NCBI GenBank assembly: GCA_036346205.1
Contig: JARFJB010000396.1
Location: 46,001-110,000 of the forward strand
From: Vesta saturnalis
Taxonomy: Eukaryota > Arthropoda > Insecta > Coleoptera > Lampyridae
Length of the DNA: 64,000 bases
Direction: 5' to 3'
The notes under the pieces: model-generated
The model's input: only the letters and a program-made list of their open reading frames with translations
Told to the model about the DNA's origin: nothing
Databases searched by the model: none
Translations under genes and position numbers: made by a program
Part shown: piece by piece, positions 20,191 through 32,867 of the stretch
How the letters are laid out: each line of letters begins with the position of its first letter
How positions within the stretch are numbered: position 1 is the first letter of the stretch

Positions 20191-22856
20191 ATTAATAAAA
20201 TTTGGAATGCAGTTATAGTTTAGTTGTGTGCATATTTTAAAATTATTCACGCGAATACAGGTTGTTTATTTAAAGAGGACCAAATTATTATAAAAAATTT
20301 AAATGGAACACCCTATATTATTACTTTTTGAATTCTACATTGTTCCTAACAAATTCGCAATATATTTCCCTATCCCTAAATATAGCCGTTTTGAGTTATT
20401 TCGATTTTCTAAAAAAATTGAAATTACAGTTTGCTTTGAAAATGTACTCCTTAACTGTTGAAAAATAAAAGTTATCTAATTTATATGAGAATGAGTACAC
20501 AGATAGAGCTTCCTTTTAATGTGAAGAAAATGACGTAATTGCATACAGGGTGCTTATAATTGACTTGCCAATCAACCATTATTCGAACTAGTAAAAGTTT
20601 ACTTTTCAAATAAAACACCCTGTATATTATTACATTTTGGTTTCTCCATATTAACCCTTATCAGTTCGCCATACAACTCCCTATCCCTAAATATAGCCGT
20701 TTCCGAATTATTTTCAATTTTTCAAAATGTATAAGATTATTGAGACATTTTTAAATCTATGGCCTCGTATAGATAAAAAAGAACATCATAAAACAATTGT
20801 ATTGTACATTAAAAAACGCAACAGGAACTAATATATTATGATAGAAGACTAATTACAATTTTTGTACTGGAGGCATTGCATGTTAACAAGAATTTGACAA
20901 ATATTTACTTCAATTTCAAGTAAAATTCTAAAATCAAGTGTGCTTCTTATAAAAATTGAATGTTTGACGTAAATAAATAAAACTGTAGTTAATTAACCAT
21001 TTGCGAGTATTACGAGTATAATCAAGATTTTTATAAAATGAATTTTATACAAAATGAGTTAGTTGATATGATATTCGTGTTGGGTGCTGCAGAAAGAAAC
21101 TGTTTATTGGCCAGCAGAATTTATGCTGAAAGATATGAAGATAGAAGACGTCCAAACGCAAGATCGTTTCAGAAAGTTATGAGTAGATTTATTGCAACTT
21201 CATGTGCCAATTACTCCAAACATGAACGTGTTAAACCTTCTACAAATGAAGATAGTGAATAGAGGGTTCTCGAAAAGGATCATCACAGAAGCCAAAAGGA
21301 CATAAGTGAAATAGTTGGTATAAGTGAGAGATCAGTAGGCCATCCTTTAAAGAAGAATCGCTTACATCCCTATCATATTCAGTTACACCAAGAATTGAAC
21401 GATGCAGACTTCGATCATCGAGTAAGATTTTGTAACTGGGCCAGAGAAAAAATTACTCAAAACCCAAATTTTTTTTTATCATATTTTAGGGACTGACGAA
21501 TCAACATTTCATAAGAATGGATTTGTTAATACACATAATTTTCATTATTATTCCTCAGAAAATCCACATTTATCAAGACAAGTTGATAATCAACATAAGT
21601 GGTCTTTAAGTGCCTGTAGCGCCATCGTTGGGGATTATGTCATCGGTCCATTCTTTTTTGATGGACACTTGAATGGTGAGAAGTACTTTAACTTTTTGCA
21701 TAACGATTTACCGAGCTTATTAGAAAATATTACTCTTGATATTAGAGCCACAATGTGGTATCAACATGATGACGCTCCTGCTCACTACTCTGCAGATGTA
21801 AGAGATTATCTCAATAGAGTCTTTCCAAATAAATGGATTGGGCGAAATGGACCTGTGAGGTAGCCAGCTAGGTCCCCTGATCTGACAAGAATAGATTTCT
21901 TTTTATGGGGATACATAAAAAGTATTGTCTATGGGGAATCACCAACCACTGCCGAAGATATGCGTAATCGTATAACACAGGCTTTTCATAGCATTACTCC
22001 TGAGTTGTTGCGTAGAGTTAAACAATCTTTTAAAGATCGACTTCAGGTCTGCATCTGAGAAACGGACAACATTTTGAACAATTATTATAAATCATTATCG
22101 CTAATGATTAGCGTTAAATTTTTTTCTTTTTTTTTATTTTATTAGTTTTGTATTTTTAGAAATAATTTGAATAATTATAGTGTATTAGTTTCTGTTGCGT
22201 TTTTTAATTTGCAATTTCCACTGTTTCCACTGTTTTTTTTTCTATTTATACGAGGCCATGGATTTAAAAAAATGTTCCAATAATCTTATACATTTTGAAA
22301 AATTGAAAATAATTCGGAAACGGCTATATTTAGGGATAGGGAATTGTATATCGAATTGATAAGGGTTAATATGTAGTAACCAAAAACCGAATAATGTACA
22401 GGGTGTTCTATTTGAAAAAGTAAACTTTTACTTGATGGAGTAATGTCTGATTGGAGAGTCAATTGTAAACACCCTGTATGCAATTATGACATTTTATTTG
22501 CATTATAAGAAAGCTGTATCTGTGTACTTGTTCTGATATAAATTAGATAACTTTTGTTTTTTCAACGGTTAAGGAGGTACTTTTTCAAAGCTATCCCTGT
22601 AATATAAATTTTTTTTATAAGAATCGACATAACCCAAAAACGACTATATTTAGGGATAGCGAAATATATTTCGAATTTGTTAGGAACAATGTGTAGAATT
22701 CAAAAAAGTAATAATATACAGAGTGTTCCATTTAAATTTTTTTTATTATAGTTTAGTCATCTTTAAATAAACAACCTGTACACACTTGAATAATTTTAAA
22801 ATATGCACACACAACTAAACTATAACCCTATCCCAAATTTTATTAATCTAGCTTAT
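20186..22856. mobile_element. Mariner-like element 1 with long terminal inverted repeats
   Basis: The left end (20186-20850, from GCTAGATTAATAAAATTTGG) and right end (22175-22856, ending CCAAATTTTATTAATCTAGC) are inverted copies of about 660 bp, unusually long for this superfamily. Each repeat contains CTATCCCTAAATATAGCC twice and several ACACCCTGTA / ACAGGGTG words, as if it holds shorter inverted ends nested inside. The transposase lies between them. A TA duplication at the outer ends is not obvious. Confidence 0.8.
21038..22058 (+). pseudogene. Tc1/mariner-type transposase, element 1
   Basis: A DDE-type cut-and-paste transposase. Amino-terminal helix-turn-helix region 21038-21260 (AERNCLLASRIYAERY), a block ISEIVGISERSV (about 21310), then the catalytic core: first Asp in GTDESTFHKNG (about 21490), second in WYQHDDAPAHYS (about 21770), third in ARSPDLTRIDFFLWG (about 21875). 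A TAG replaces the codon just before PARSPDL (21859-21861), there is a stop after STNEDSE (21260-21262), and a frameshift in the run of T near 21470. Otherwise the length is typical. It ends QVCI at 22058. Not functional as read. Confidence 0.8.
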
Positions 22857-22904
22857 ATGAAACGGAAAATATAGAAGAAGGCGATCTTGTTGCCGGACCT
22901 TGTT

Positions 22905-22911
<7 letters not shown>

Positions 22912-22953
<42 letters not shown>
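22912..22953. repeat. (TA)n microsatellite
   Basis: About 21 TA units directly before ACAGGGTGTTACTTAAGTG, the left end of mariner-like element 2. TA is the target of this superfamily. Confidence 0.95.
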
Positions 22954-22957
<4 letters not shown>

Positions 22958-24926
22958 GGTGTTACTTAAGTGTATGTACTTATTTTAAGGGGTGATTCCT
23001 GAGCCGATTTCGAGCCGGAAATGTCATAATGAATGTATGTCCTCAGAAGCTTCGTTATCGATCTACAGGCTTTTGAAGTTGTTGTTTTTTCGATTTTTTC
23101 CAAATTTTTCGAAAACCCTTCTAAATATTACATTGAAATTTTACATATTGTATAAGGGCATGAAGGCCCTTATTTCAATTGAAAAGTTCATTTTTAATTT
23201 AACCAGTGGCGTAGATACAGCTAGGTCATGACATAAATTCCACAAAAAAAATGTGTTACGCCACTGTTTTATATGACGCGTTTACACGATATTCATCAGA
23301 AATCAATTCCGAACAAAAAAGGTCATACATTTTCACGTAAAACTCACCGTTTAGGAAAAAATAATTAAAAAATGTCGTGTCGTTATAACGTGCAGTTTAT
23401 TTACAAGATAAAGGTATGTCACAAAAACACAAGTCAGCTCTGTCCGTTGATAACGAAACATCGCTATGTATTTCGTTAATAATCCTGTCATGTCAGTCTT
23501 ATTCTTGACAAGCAATAACTAGTTTAAAAATTTGTTCTTTTTGTTGTTTTCCAAGTGTTTTGTCTTCATAAAAGTAAGAGAAATGGTCAATTATGCTATT
23601 TCGGAGATGACCGACATCGTCTATTATCTGGCTGACGGCAATGCTAAACAAGCCAGCCATCTTTACCAAGAATGATTTCCCAACCGTGCTGTTCCCGATA
23701 GTAGAACATTCACAAACATCCATCTGCGACTGTCTCAATATGGCAGTTTATAAAATGGAAACCGAGAGGGACGACCTCGTACAGTGAGGACGGCGGAAGT
23801 AGAAGAGGCTGTTCTCAATGAAATTGAACAGAATTCAGGATCACGCAAAATTGGGAGTGGGTTGAATATTTGCCACAAAACTATATGGGAAATTTTGAGA
23901 GAATATTTGCTGTATCCGTATCATCTGCAAAGAGTTCAAGCTCTCCTTCCACGAGATTTTCCAGCACGCAGGAATTTTTCCATGTGGTTTCTCCAGAAGG
24001 TTGCAGAAAATCCTCATTTCGACAGGCGAGTTATCTTCACGGATGAAGCAAATTTCTCCAGAGAAGCAATCAGAAATTTTCGTAATGCTCATTTATGGAG
24101 CGAAGAGAACCCTCATGCTATAGTAGAAACAAAATTTCAGCAGCAATTTTCAGTCAACGTGTGGGTTGGTATTATTGGAGATTTTTTAGTTGAACCATTC
24201 TTTCTTCCAAGGCGTCTTGACGGCAATACCTATCGTGCGTTTCTTCAAAATAATTTGCCTGAATTACTAGAAAATTGGTGCGTGAATATTTGAATTCAGT
24301 TTACCCAAATCGATGGATAGGTCGTGAGGGGCCTCAGTTCTGGCCACCGAGATCGCCTGATCTGAAAAACTTAGACTTTTATTTCTGGGGGCATCTTAAA
24401 ACTCTAGTTTATAATACACCTGTTCAGACGTTGGAAGACTTACGCAATAGAATAATTGAGGGCTGTGCAACCATACAGAACACACCAGGAATTTTTGAAA
24501 GAGTGCGTCGTTCAATGAGGAGAAGAGCAGAAGCCTGTATAGAAGCGGATGGTGGACATTTTCAGCATTTTTTATGAATGACTGCACAAAAGTTTTTCCC
24601 TTTATTGTTCAGTTTCTGTAAATAGTTTCTATGTTAGTAATAAATGCACGTTATAACGACACGACACTTTTTAATTATTTTTTCCTAAACGGTGAGTTTT
24701 ACGTGAAAATGTACGGAGACCTTTTTTGTTCGGAATTGATTTCTGATGAATATCGTGTAAACGCGTCATATAAAACAGTGGCGTAACACATTTTTTTATG
24801 GAAAAAACCGAAAAAACACAAGAACTTCAACAGCCTGTAGATCGATAACGAAGCTTCTGAGGACATCCATTCATATGAACTTTCCGGCTCAAAATCGCCT
24901 CAGAAATCACCCCTTAAAATAAGTAC
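22954..24926. mobile_element. Mariner-like element 2
   Basis: Left terminal region 22954-23405, right region 24638-24926 in inverse orientation (GTACTTATTTTAAGGGGTGA at the left, its complement at the right, and the CGTTATAACG...AACGGTGAGTTTTACGTGAAA block internally). The outermost CAGGGTGTTACTT of the left end is missing on the right, where a repeat shared with 15555 begins at 24926. So the right tip is deleted or overwritten. About 105 bp in the left arm (near 23110-23215) have no counterpart on the right. Confidence 0.8.
23583..24577 (+). pseudogene. Tc1/mariner-type transposase, element 2, catalytic block deleted
   Basis: Starts at the ATG at 23583 (MVNYAISEMTDIVYYLADGN), continues with an AT-hook-like GNREGRPRTVRT linker, then a second helix-turn-helix (SGLNICHKTIWEIL, about 23860) and the DDE core: first Asp in VIFTDEANFS (about 24030), third in PPRSPDLKNLDFYFWG (about 24350). 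Between LPELLEN (about 24270) and VREYLNSVYPN roughly 25 codons are missing; these would include the second catalytic Asp. Two earlier stops (about 23672 and 23752) also interrupt it. Carboxy terminus HFQHFL at 24577. Otherwise very well preserved, so a recent but inactive copy. Confidence 0.85.
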
Positions 24927-25145
24927 ATATAGTTTTTTGTAATATCCATGTTATTAAAAAATTAGATTACATTATATTTATAGTTTACAGTGTTGTATGG
25001 TTGTATGAGGTGTTTTGATTTTAAATGAGATAATCACGTGAAATGTTTCCTTGTATTACATTACGTTCTTATAGTAAATTATCGCTATACAGTGTCTACA
25101 ACTTCTTAAATTATGCATACATGATATAAACAGTTATTACTATAT
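24926..25145. repeat. Direct repeat, copy 2 (partner 15555-15790)
   Basis: Same orientation as 15555-15790 and followed, as there, by a TAA-rich tract and LINE sequence. Confidence 0.85.
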
Positions 25146-25195
25146 AATAATATAATAATAACAATAATAATGATAATAATAATAATAATAGAAGT
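25146..25195. repeat. TAA-rich microsatellite
   Basis: Imperfect ATAATA units directly before the 5' end of the I-like LINE copy. Confidence 0.85.
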
Positions 25196-28100
25196 GGATG
25201 TGATAATATTTATACGAAATAATATGCCACAAGAAAACCAACATCTTTACAAGACTGCAGTCAGTTGCAATAACTATCGCTAGTAAGAGGCACTATTTGT
25301 AACATATATCTTCCTCATTCTGTTGGAATAGCAAAGACATTGAAGCAATTATAGCAATTGCAACACTTTTTACTAGTAGGCGATTTCAATGCGCTCAACA
25401 GGATGGATCTAAACACACTGATTTACGCGTGTAATAAAAGCATAATACAGAACAACAATCTCATTTAAACACAAGTAAGACTACCCAACACAAAGAGCAA
25501 CTTTCACTGCTATAGACTTAGCCATTTCAACATCGACAGTGGCAGTAAACTTTAAGTGGGATAAAAGTGTCAGATATTCATAATAGCCACTACCCGATCG
25601 TTATGACTACCGGCACACCTAAAAACTACCAAAGTGCTAAAAAGGTAGTTACTGAAAAAAACAAATCGATACTTACAATGACAGTACAAATATATGTAGC
25701 ATAAAGGAAAACTAAACTTTGGATAATAAAATCCAGCAATTCACAAACCACTTAATTACTGTGGTAGAAATATCCGTCCCTAAAAGTAAGGTGAAAAAAA
25801 ACATGTAGACCGTGGTGGACAGATGAAATCAAGACGTAAACGAAAGAATCCTACTTCAAAATTTTTAAACAACACCTACCGTCGAAAATGTAATTTTATT
25901 TTAAAAGCTCGTGCTAACTCAGAAGAATAGTCTTAAATGCTAAAAAGGACTCATAGACAAATTACGTGAACACTATAAATTACAAAACAACCACTAGTAA
26001 GATATGTAGGAAAGCTAGAGATATAGTTGGCAAAACTCTCTACACTATACTCATTAAACGGTCAAACATTGAAAGACGAATATCACATTGACCAAGCATT
26101 AGCTTCACAATTCGAAACAAACAGTAAATCTGAAAATCACTCCACGACCTTTCTACGACTAAAGTAACAAAATGAGACCGTTATTAATTTTACTACAAAC
26201 AGCTACAATTATAATAACAGTTTTACAATAAACGAACTATAAAAGCTTTACTAAATGCAAAAGATGCATCACGGTTCTGATGAAGTTGTATATAGTATGT
26301 TGAAGGAACTACCTGAAACTGGAAAAGAAAACTATTAAACATATATAATGAAATATTCAAAAAGGTACTCTGCCCAGTGGCAACATTCTGTAATTATACC
26401 TATACAAAACCAAATACAGACGCACACAAACCGTAAACTACAGACCTATTGCTTTGACTTGCTTAAGCAAGCTGTTTGAAAAAAATTGTTAACAACAGAT
26501 TAACCTGGTTTATAGAAACAAGCAACCTCATATCGAAACATTAGGTGGGTTTTAGGAAACAACACTCTAGCCTAGATAAGCTAGTACATTTAGAACACTT
26601 TATGTTAGAAAGCTTCTTAAAAAGAAGCCGTACTGTAGCCATTAGCTCGATATACACAAAGCCTATGAGCTCATGTAGAGATATAGCATTGTTAATAAAC
26701 TTCATCAGTGGGGCATGAAAAATAACTTACCGCAAATCATAAAAAGTTTCCTGTCATATCGTAATGTTGTAGTGAATTTTGAGAATTACACTTCAAAAAC
26801 TCGTGTATTAGAAAACGGGATACCTCAAGGGTCTGTCCTTAGTTGTTCATTATTTCTAATTGGAATAAATGATATACTTACACATATTCAATGTCCAGTC
26901 TGCAAATACCTATACGTAGATGATTTAATTATTTCTTTTGAAAATCATTCAATGGAGAACATACAAAGAACTCTAAAAAAAAGCAATAGCCGAAATAAAA
27001 GGAAAAGTGGAAGGAATAACTTTGCAGCTATCTATAAGCAAAATATCTGCAATTCACTTTTACAGATAAGATGCATGAGCAGTATAAACTAGCGTTCAGA
27101 TAGTCAGGTATTAGAACAATTGTATAAAGTATGTGTCTTATCTATAATAGATTATGGTGGTATCGTTTACTCACCCACAAGAACAACACCTTTACAACAA
27201 CTTGACCGTATTCATACGCAAGGGGTTAGGATGATTGGTGCTTTTCTACGAGTCCGTACTGTCAATCTTTGAAGACGCGGGAATTCCACCATTAAGCGCT
27301 AGACGACAAATACAGTTATGTAACTATATTACCAAAATAAGCAGACCTGCAATTATCAGAGGATTTAAACTAATCTCCGATCTAGAAATTGAAATACCTC
27401 CACTGTTCATCTACATGGAGTCCGAAATACCTCTCTGGACCAACTTAAAAACAAAATTTATCCTAAATCTAACAGCAATGGAAAAACAACTGCACGATTC
27501 CGAACACGAGCAGACAAATAATGCAAACACACACGCACAAGCTAAAAGTATCTACAGACGCCACCAAGACATTAACTGGAGCTGGGAGCATAATATTCTT
27601 TGACAGACAATGCCACAGTTGGTCACATAATCACGTAAGTAATATACAAACCCTCGAACTATATGCGATCTGGCAATCTACTTCTATCGACTACAAATAT
27701 AAAGAATACAACATTTTAGTGACTCAATAGGTTAATTACTAGCGATCCAAAGTCAAACCAACGGAAAAAAACACTACACACTACCCAGAATCTAATGAAA
27801 TGAAAAACATTTATCTAATGTGGGTACCGGGACATGTAGACATACATGAAAATACATGCGCAGACAAACCAGGCATAATCACCTTAACCTAAACAGAAGA
27901 GAGGTGATCATGACAAAACTCCGAATTGGGCACATGAACATTATACACTTACACATACTAGCACAATCACCACAAGAGATATGTAGAACCTGTAACAAAA
28001 ATGTAACACTACAACACATATTTATAGACTGCCCACTCTATGTCGAAAACTGAGAACGTTTGCAACTTACCAACCGAATAGAAGACATAGTAATTGATAA

Positions 28101-28215
28101 CCCAGAAAACACAAGGAAAGTACTACAGTTCTTGAAAGAAACGTCTCTATATAACAGAATATAACTATATGCAGAATAAAGGCACAAAACCACAGCAGTT
28201 GACGCCTTAAACATT
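25196..28215 (+). pseudogene. I-like LINE with RNase H domain, second copy
   Basis: Same family as the minus-strand copy at 17.9-19.9 kb. It begins in the endonuclease (DVIIFIRNNMPQENQHLYK, about 25200), followed by the RT with VLENGIPQGSVLS (about 26810), CKYLYVDDLIISF (about 26900) and AGIPPLSARRQIQLCNYI (about 27275). The C-terminal RNase H domain shows TDATKTLTGAGSIIFF, LELYAIW (27530-27690) and WVPGHVDIHENTCAD (about 27820). The tail has RREVIMTKLRIGH and a CRTCNKNVTLQHIFIDC zinc-knuckle-like block (27900-28050). Deletions and stops throughout, densest between 25300 and 26700. It ends before an ATA-rich tail at about 28225-28255. Confidence 0.8.
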
Positions 28216-28261
28216 CTAAAAAATAGTAACAATAATAATAATATAATAGTAATACTAGTAA

Positions 28262-28610
28262 ACAGACACCTCATTTCGCTTTTGACCTTGCGAATTTCAA
28301 CGCTGGCCACGTGGCTGACCTCGACTGACCTTGAGAAACTGGTTAACCTTGAAAGAGTTGTTTACCTTAGAAAGTTGGAAAGTTGTAAAGATGTTGGTTT
28401 CTTTTACCTTGATTTGACCCTCAGAAATTGGTTTACCTTGAGGTTTACCTTGAGATAGTAGTTTACGTTGAGATAATGGTTTACCTTGAAAAGTTATTTA
28501 CCTTGAGAAAGTTGTTGACCTTGAGAAATTGTCTTACCTTTTTACCTTGAGATAGTGGTTTAGCTAAGAAAGTTGTTTGTGTTGAGAAACAGGTTGGCCT
28601 TATTGACCTT
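28262..28610. repeat. Minisatellite of ACCTTGAGA units
   Basis: More than a dozen degenerate copies of a unit of about 24 bp, TTTACCTTGAGAAAGTTG and variants (TGACCTTGAGAA, TTACCTTGAAAA). Several units contain TGACCTTG, the complement of the CAAGGTCA word that is so common in the giant inverted repeat. No gene. Confidence 0.85.
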
Positions 28611-28649
28611 GGACCTGGACTTGCGAAATTTGAAAATTTGAATAAGGGG

Positions 28650-28870
28650 ACTAATGCTATCTCATAAGACAGGTCTTAGCTTGTATTTGGTCCATGCCCG
28701 TTGTCGTGGGCAGGAAATGGTATTCTAATAAGAGGCGCTAATGCTAACTTGTAAGATAGCTATAAGAACCTTTGTTAAGTCTACGTTTTGTCTTGCTTGG
28801 GTGGAAATAGTATTCTAATAAGCCTAATGCAAACTTGTAAGACAGCTATGAAAACTTATGTTAGCCTGCT
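28650..28870. repeat. Tandem duplication of about 110 bp
   Basis: Two imperfect copies sharing GGTATTCTAATAAG, CTAATGCTAACTTGTAAGA and AGCTATAAGAAC; a partial third copy (AACTTGTAAGACGCTTGAA) lies near 29020. Confidence 0.75.
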
Positions 28871-30348
28871 TATTGTCGTTTGTAGTGAAATTTGAATTTG
28901 TTTGTGGTGCCATCTAGCGGTATATGGATTAATGAGTGCTTTCTGTAATAGAGGTGGTGTCACACTTTAGAAGTACATACAGTACTTGTAATGGTTATGA
29001 CGGGAAAATTTAAAATAACACTAACTTGTAAGACGCTTGAATCTGTTATGGAACACTAATTTCCTTATAAGTTACAATTAATTAGTCATCTTGTTTTCTA
29101 TAATCTCTAATAAAAAAGAGAAAAGGTATTTTAATAATTTATTAAGCTGTATCATGTGTGAGGGAGCGGTTTAACCCTGGGGTTGCCGTTAAATCGCATA
29201 CCTCACAAATAGAATGAGCTGTGCGAACCTTATCCCCACTGGTAACGGTAAATCACATATATGACAGTTATCGTTTGCATAAAACATAATTCTTATGCAG
29301 TTTTTGGCAAAAATTATCGTCTTCTTCTTCACCGGGTGCAATAGCTAACCCAAAGTTATGAGAGATATATGCACCTCACATAGATAAACCTGGCGGTAGA
29401 GGTATACCACATTTGTTGGCATGAAGATTAATATTGTAACAAATAAATTAATTAATGATAATGTTAAAATGTATCTATGAATACTAACGATAATCTGCTT
29501 TGTAGGTACACACACACACACACACATTTTTTTGCTATTGTTGTTGTTGTTAATGTACACGGAAATCAATTTGTGTGTAAATGCGTGTATTATTTTTTCT
29601 GCTGCTTCTTTTCGGTATTTATTTGAAAGTTGTATTTTTTCCTCCTTAGAATTGATTTATAGAATCACTTTCAAAATAAATAATAGACAACTAATTAAAA
29701 AAAATAATTAAACATACAGTTTAATCAGAACAAAATCAGGATTATATATTTGCTTCAAGAATGTAAAGACGACTTTCCATATTATTAATGCTTGCTTGTA
29801 AGAATATAAGTGTTATCTAATTTATATGACTTTTCTTTATAAAGTTTGTTAATATATAACGCAAAATAAGTATAAAAATTAATTAAATGCGAATGAAAAT
29901 GGTTAAACAGTTTCTTATAGAAGTCATTCAACAATATATAGAAATTACTTTAAATTATTTATTTAATCAGTGCTTATTATCAGGGCCTGTTTTGATTTCA
30001 GCAAATATTTCTAAAAATAGTTGCATATTTCAAAGATTTTAAAAAATTATTACGTTTCTTTTAAGGCCCATTAGGGATCCCATATATACAAATTATGTTT
30101 AAAATTATTATTTCACTTCACTTTCAACAATAAGGTCATTTGTTATTAAAAGATAAACAACAATAAGATCATACTTATTTTTACCTTGAGGAAAAAGTCA
30201 CATTCAACAAGCTTTGAAGTTGACCATGTGTCAAAAGTTATTGTTAATTTCAAAACTTAATTCGACCCTGAAAGATTACTATGAAAACGTACATTTGAGT
30301 TAGTTAATTTAGTTCTGTTTTGAAGAGTAAATCATCATCGTCATCGTT
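28871..30348. other. No gene seen
   Basis: AT-rich spacer. Contains a CTCF-like word (GTGCCATCTAGCGGT near 28910), a pair of similar phrases around GTTAAATCGCAT (about 29190) and GGTAAATCACAT (about 29250), and a short (CA)n at 29511-29526. It lies just before the start of the element A polymerase, so it may include degenerate element A sequence I cannot recognise. Confidence 0.5.
29511..29526. repeat. (CA)n microsatellite
   Basis: Eight CA units. Confidence 0.9.
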
Positions 30349-32845
30349 ATGGAATCTTTAAACGTTAATCAGATTCTCGGTCTGTTCCGTGATGGGATAT
30401 CATTAACAGCTGAACTATTGATAAAGACATACAATATAAATAATGATAAGGTAATGTTTGAGAATGATAGTATCGATTCGCTGGAAGAGTACAATAACTT
30501 TATGATGGCTATACGGAGAGTTGGTGGAGTGTAAGTTACATATCTCTTTTATTTTTACTTATTATATTTAAAGCCCTGCTCAAGTAAAGATGGAGGAAGT
30601 GTTTTATGGCAATGATGAAGAAGTGATGTAAACTTCTGCAGCGGAGTATATGATAACGGTATGCCTTTAACTTTCTATTGTTTCGCTTAGTGAATGGTAC
30701 ATTGAATTAGTTCAGGCTATCAAGTCAGCAGCAACGGCTATCCTCTACCCAAATGAATTTCAATCACATAAATATAATTGGTGAATAAAACTAAATTTAT
30801 GAGAAAATTCACCACATGTAAATCGTTTCGATTTGGCTTTAATGACGAGACGTGCAAGGATAATCCCTTAACATGGCTGCAGGTACAAAAATATTTTCGT
30901 TTCCTAAATGTTATTTAACGCATATCTTTTTGTAGAGTGCGTTCGAAGAACTGTACTATATTGTGAATGCAGCTATCAGAACATGTCGGTATCACATTAA
31001 GGAACCCACATTTAGACAAACCAATTGGCGTATCATTTAGAAGAGTTGTGTTGTCATTGAGGTGATAATGCACTACTGGAAAATGATGCAGAGCAATTCT
31101 AGCTTTTTCGAGCGACTTGTTGGTTTTAAACGTGGATAGAGTGACGGTACCTATTGGCTATGGACGCAAAAACTTGACGGGTTTAAAGTTTGAAGACTTT
31201 TGTAAAGCTAGAAGACAGGGTATTGTTGTACCGACGACAAAGAATGAAGACAATTATTTAGCTCGCATACTAGTCTTAGCAATAGCATTTAGAAATAACG
31301 ATGCAATGCGCAGTAGCGTGGAAATGGGATGTCCTTTACTTCAAGAGCTAGCTATGGAGCTTTGCCAATATAGTGTGTAGATCTTAGTCATGTAATTACG
31401 AGCACATACAAGCATTCAATTATTTAACTTCATAGACCATTGTTGTTTATAATTCCGTACATGCTTCTTTACTTTAGGTAGGATAGTTTTAAATCTGTTA
31501 CTAGAAGACAGCACTATGTCATTACCAGTCTCACTTCAGCATTTACCTGCGGTTATGACAGTGAAAACGTTATAATAACAAAAATATTCGAAACGTCTGT
31601 ATCAGTGTCTTTGTTCTCATCAGAAACCGCCATGTTTCATTCAAAATGAATTCTTGCCATGATTGCAAGACAGATTTTATGCGGAGGAATGTTTTAAAAC
31701 AACAAAGACACTGAACTATGTAAATTACGTAGATGTTTAAAGTGTCACAAAAAAGAAGTAAAAGGTAAAATAGATGAATACAGTCGTTGTTACATGGAAG
31801 GACCAAAACCTTTACATCTTGCATATGCATGACACCTGATGGTAAACATTTGTTTATCTTTTATGATTTGGAATGCATGCAGAATGTGTGAGGACGAATG
31901 ATAGATTTCTGCATGAGCCCAATCTATGCATAGCCGCAAATGTTTGTCTGTTTGTATCCAATGCGACAATTTGGATGAGCGATGTCGACTGTAGCAAATC
32001 ATTTTAAGATTCTGTTGAATCGTTTCTGTTATATGTTGCGTAAAGCAAAAATTTAAAGTTACACGTATTGCACATAACATGAAGGGATGGTTGTTTGTGC
32101 TTAGATTATGCTGATAATAACCGATGGAGAAGTCATCTCCAATGACTCAAAACTATCCGTTCAATGCGACAATATCAGTTTTATTGACTTTAATTTCATT
32201 CCATTATCAATATCGCATTTCAAAACTTTCAATTTTCCCGAATCAAGGAATATTTTCTTCTCTTCAACACATGAATCAGAATTATGAGGATCCTCTGCCA
32301 CCTCTTGAGTATTATTGCCAGATCAGATATCGTAAAGATCGGCATGTATTAGATTGGTATGCGGTCAATATGTCCTTAAGATGAGTGAAGCCTGATGGAT
32401 GTTAAGATTATCGTTAAAGGTTGCATTAGTTTCTGGTCGATCTTCGCGACCCAAAATAAAGTCGATTCGTTTGATCAATCACAATTGCTGTGCTTAAAAA
32501 TTATTTCGTAAATTTGTAAAGAGAACACAATATCATTAGAATATTTACAGGCGTGGACAAACTGTCAAAAGTCGCGATACAGTGGATACGCTGGATGTAA
32601 TATTCACAACCAGTGACCATACAGCATGCGAAAGCTGTGAGTTAAGAACACCTGTTTAAGGTTGACGGTTATTGTGTCGAATCAAATACCGTTTTACTTA
32701 TGCTATTCACGTTACATGTTTTTAAACCAGGCCAATATTGACCTAAGCAATGTAAATACATCATGTTTGTAAAACGAGAACAGGCGTGCGATCTCAATTT
32801 CTAGCGAGCGCGGCTATAATCTAATGGAGATCAGTAATGCGATTT
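30349..32845 (+). pseudogene. Polinton element A: DNA polymerase B, amino-terminal half
   Basis: Family B DNA polymerase of a Polinton/Maverick, which replicates the element by protein priming. Frames change often, but landmarks appear in order. MESLNVNQILGLFRDG opens at 30349; KNEDNYLARILVLAIAF (about 31245) is a conserved amino-terminal block. The exonuclease I motif lies in FIFYDLECMQN (about 31853-31884). An AHNMKGW block at about 32070 is followed by FPNQGIFSSLQHMNQNYEDPLPPLEYY at 32235-32318. A GCISF...NKVDSFDQSQLLCL stretch (about 32424-32490) and FKVDGYCVESNTV (about 32657-32695) continue it. The reading breaks off at about 32845, where the inverted terminal repeat of element B begins, and resumes at about 56215. 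GTAAGT follows the first block (30534) and may be a splice donor. Stops and frameshifts show it is dead. Confidence 0.75.
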
Positions 32846-32867
32846 TAAACGACTAATGCTTGCAAAC

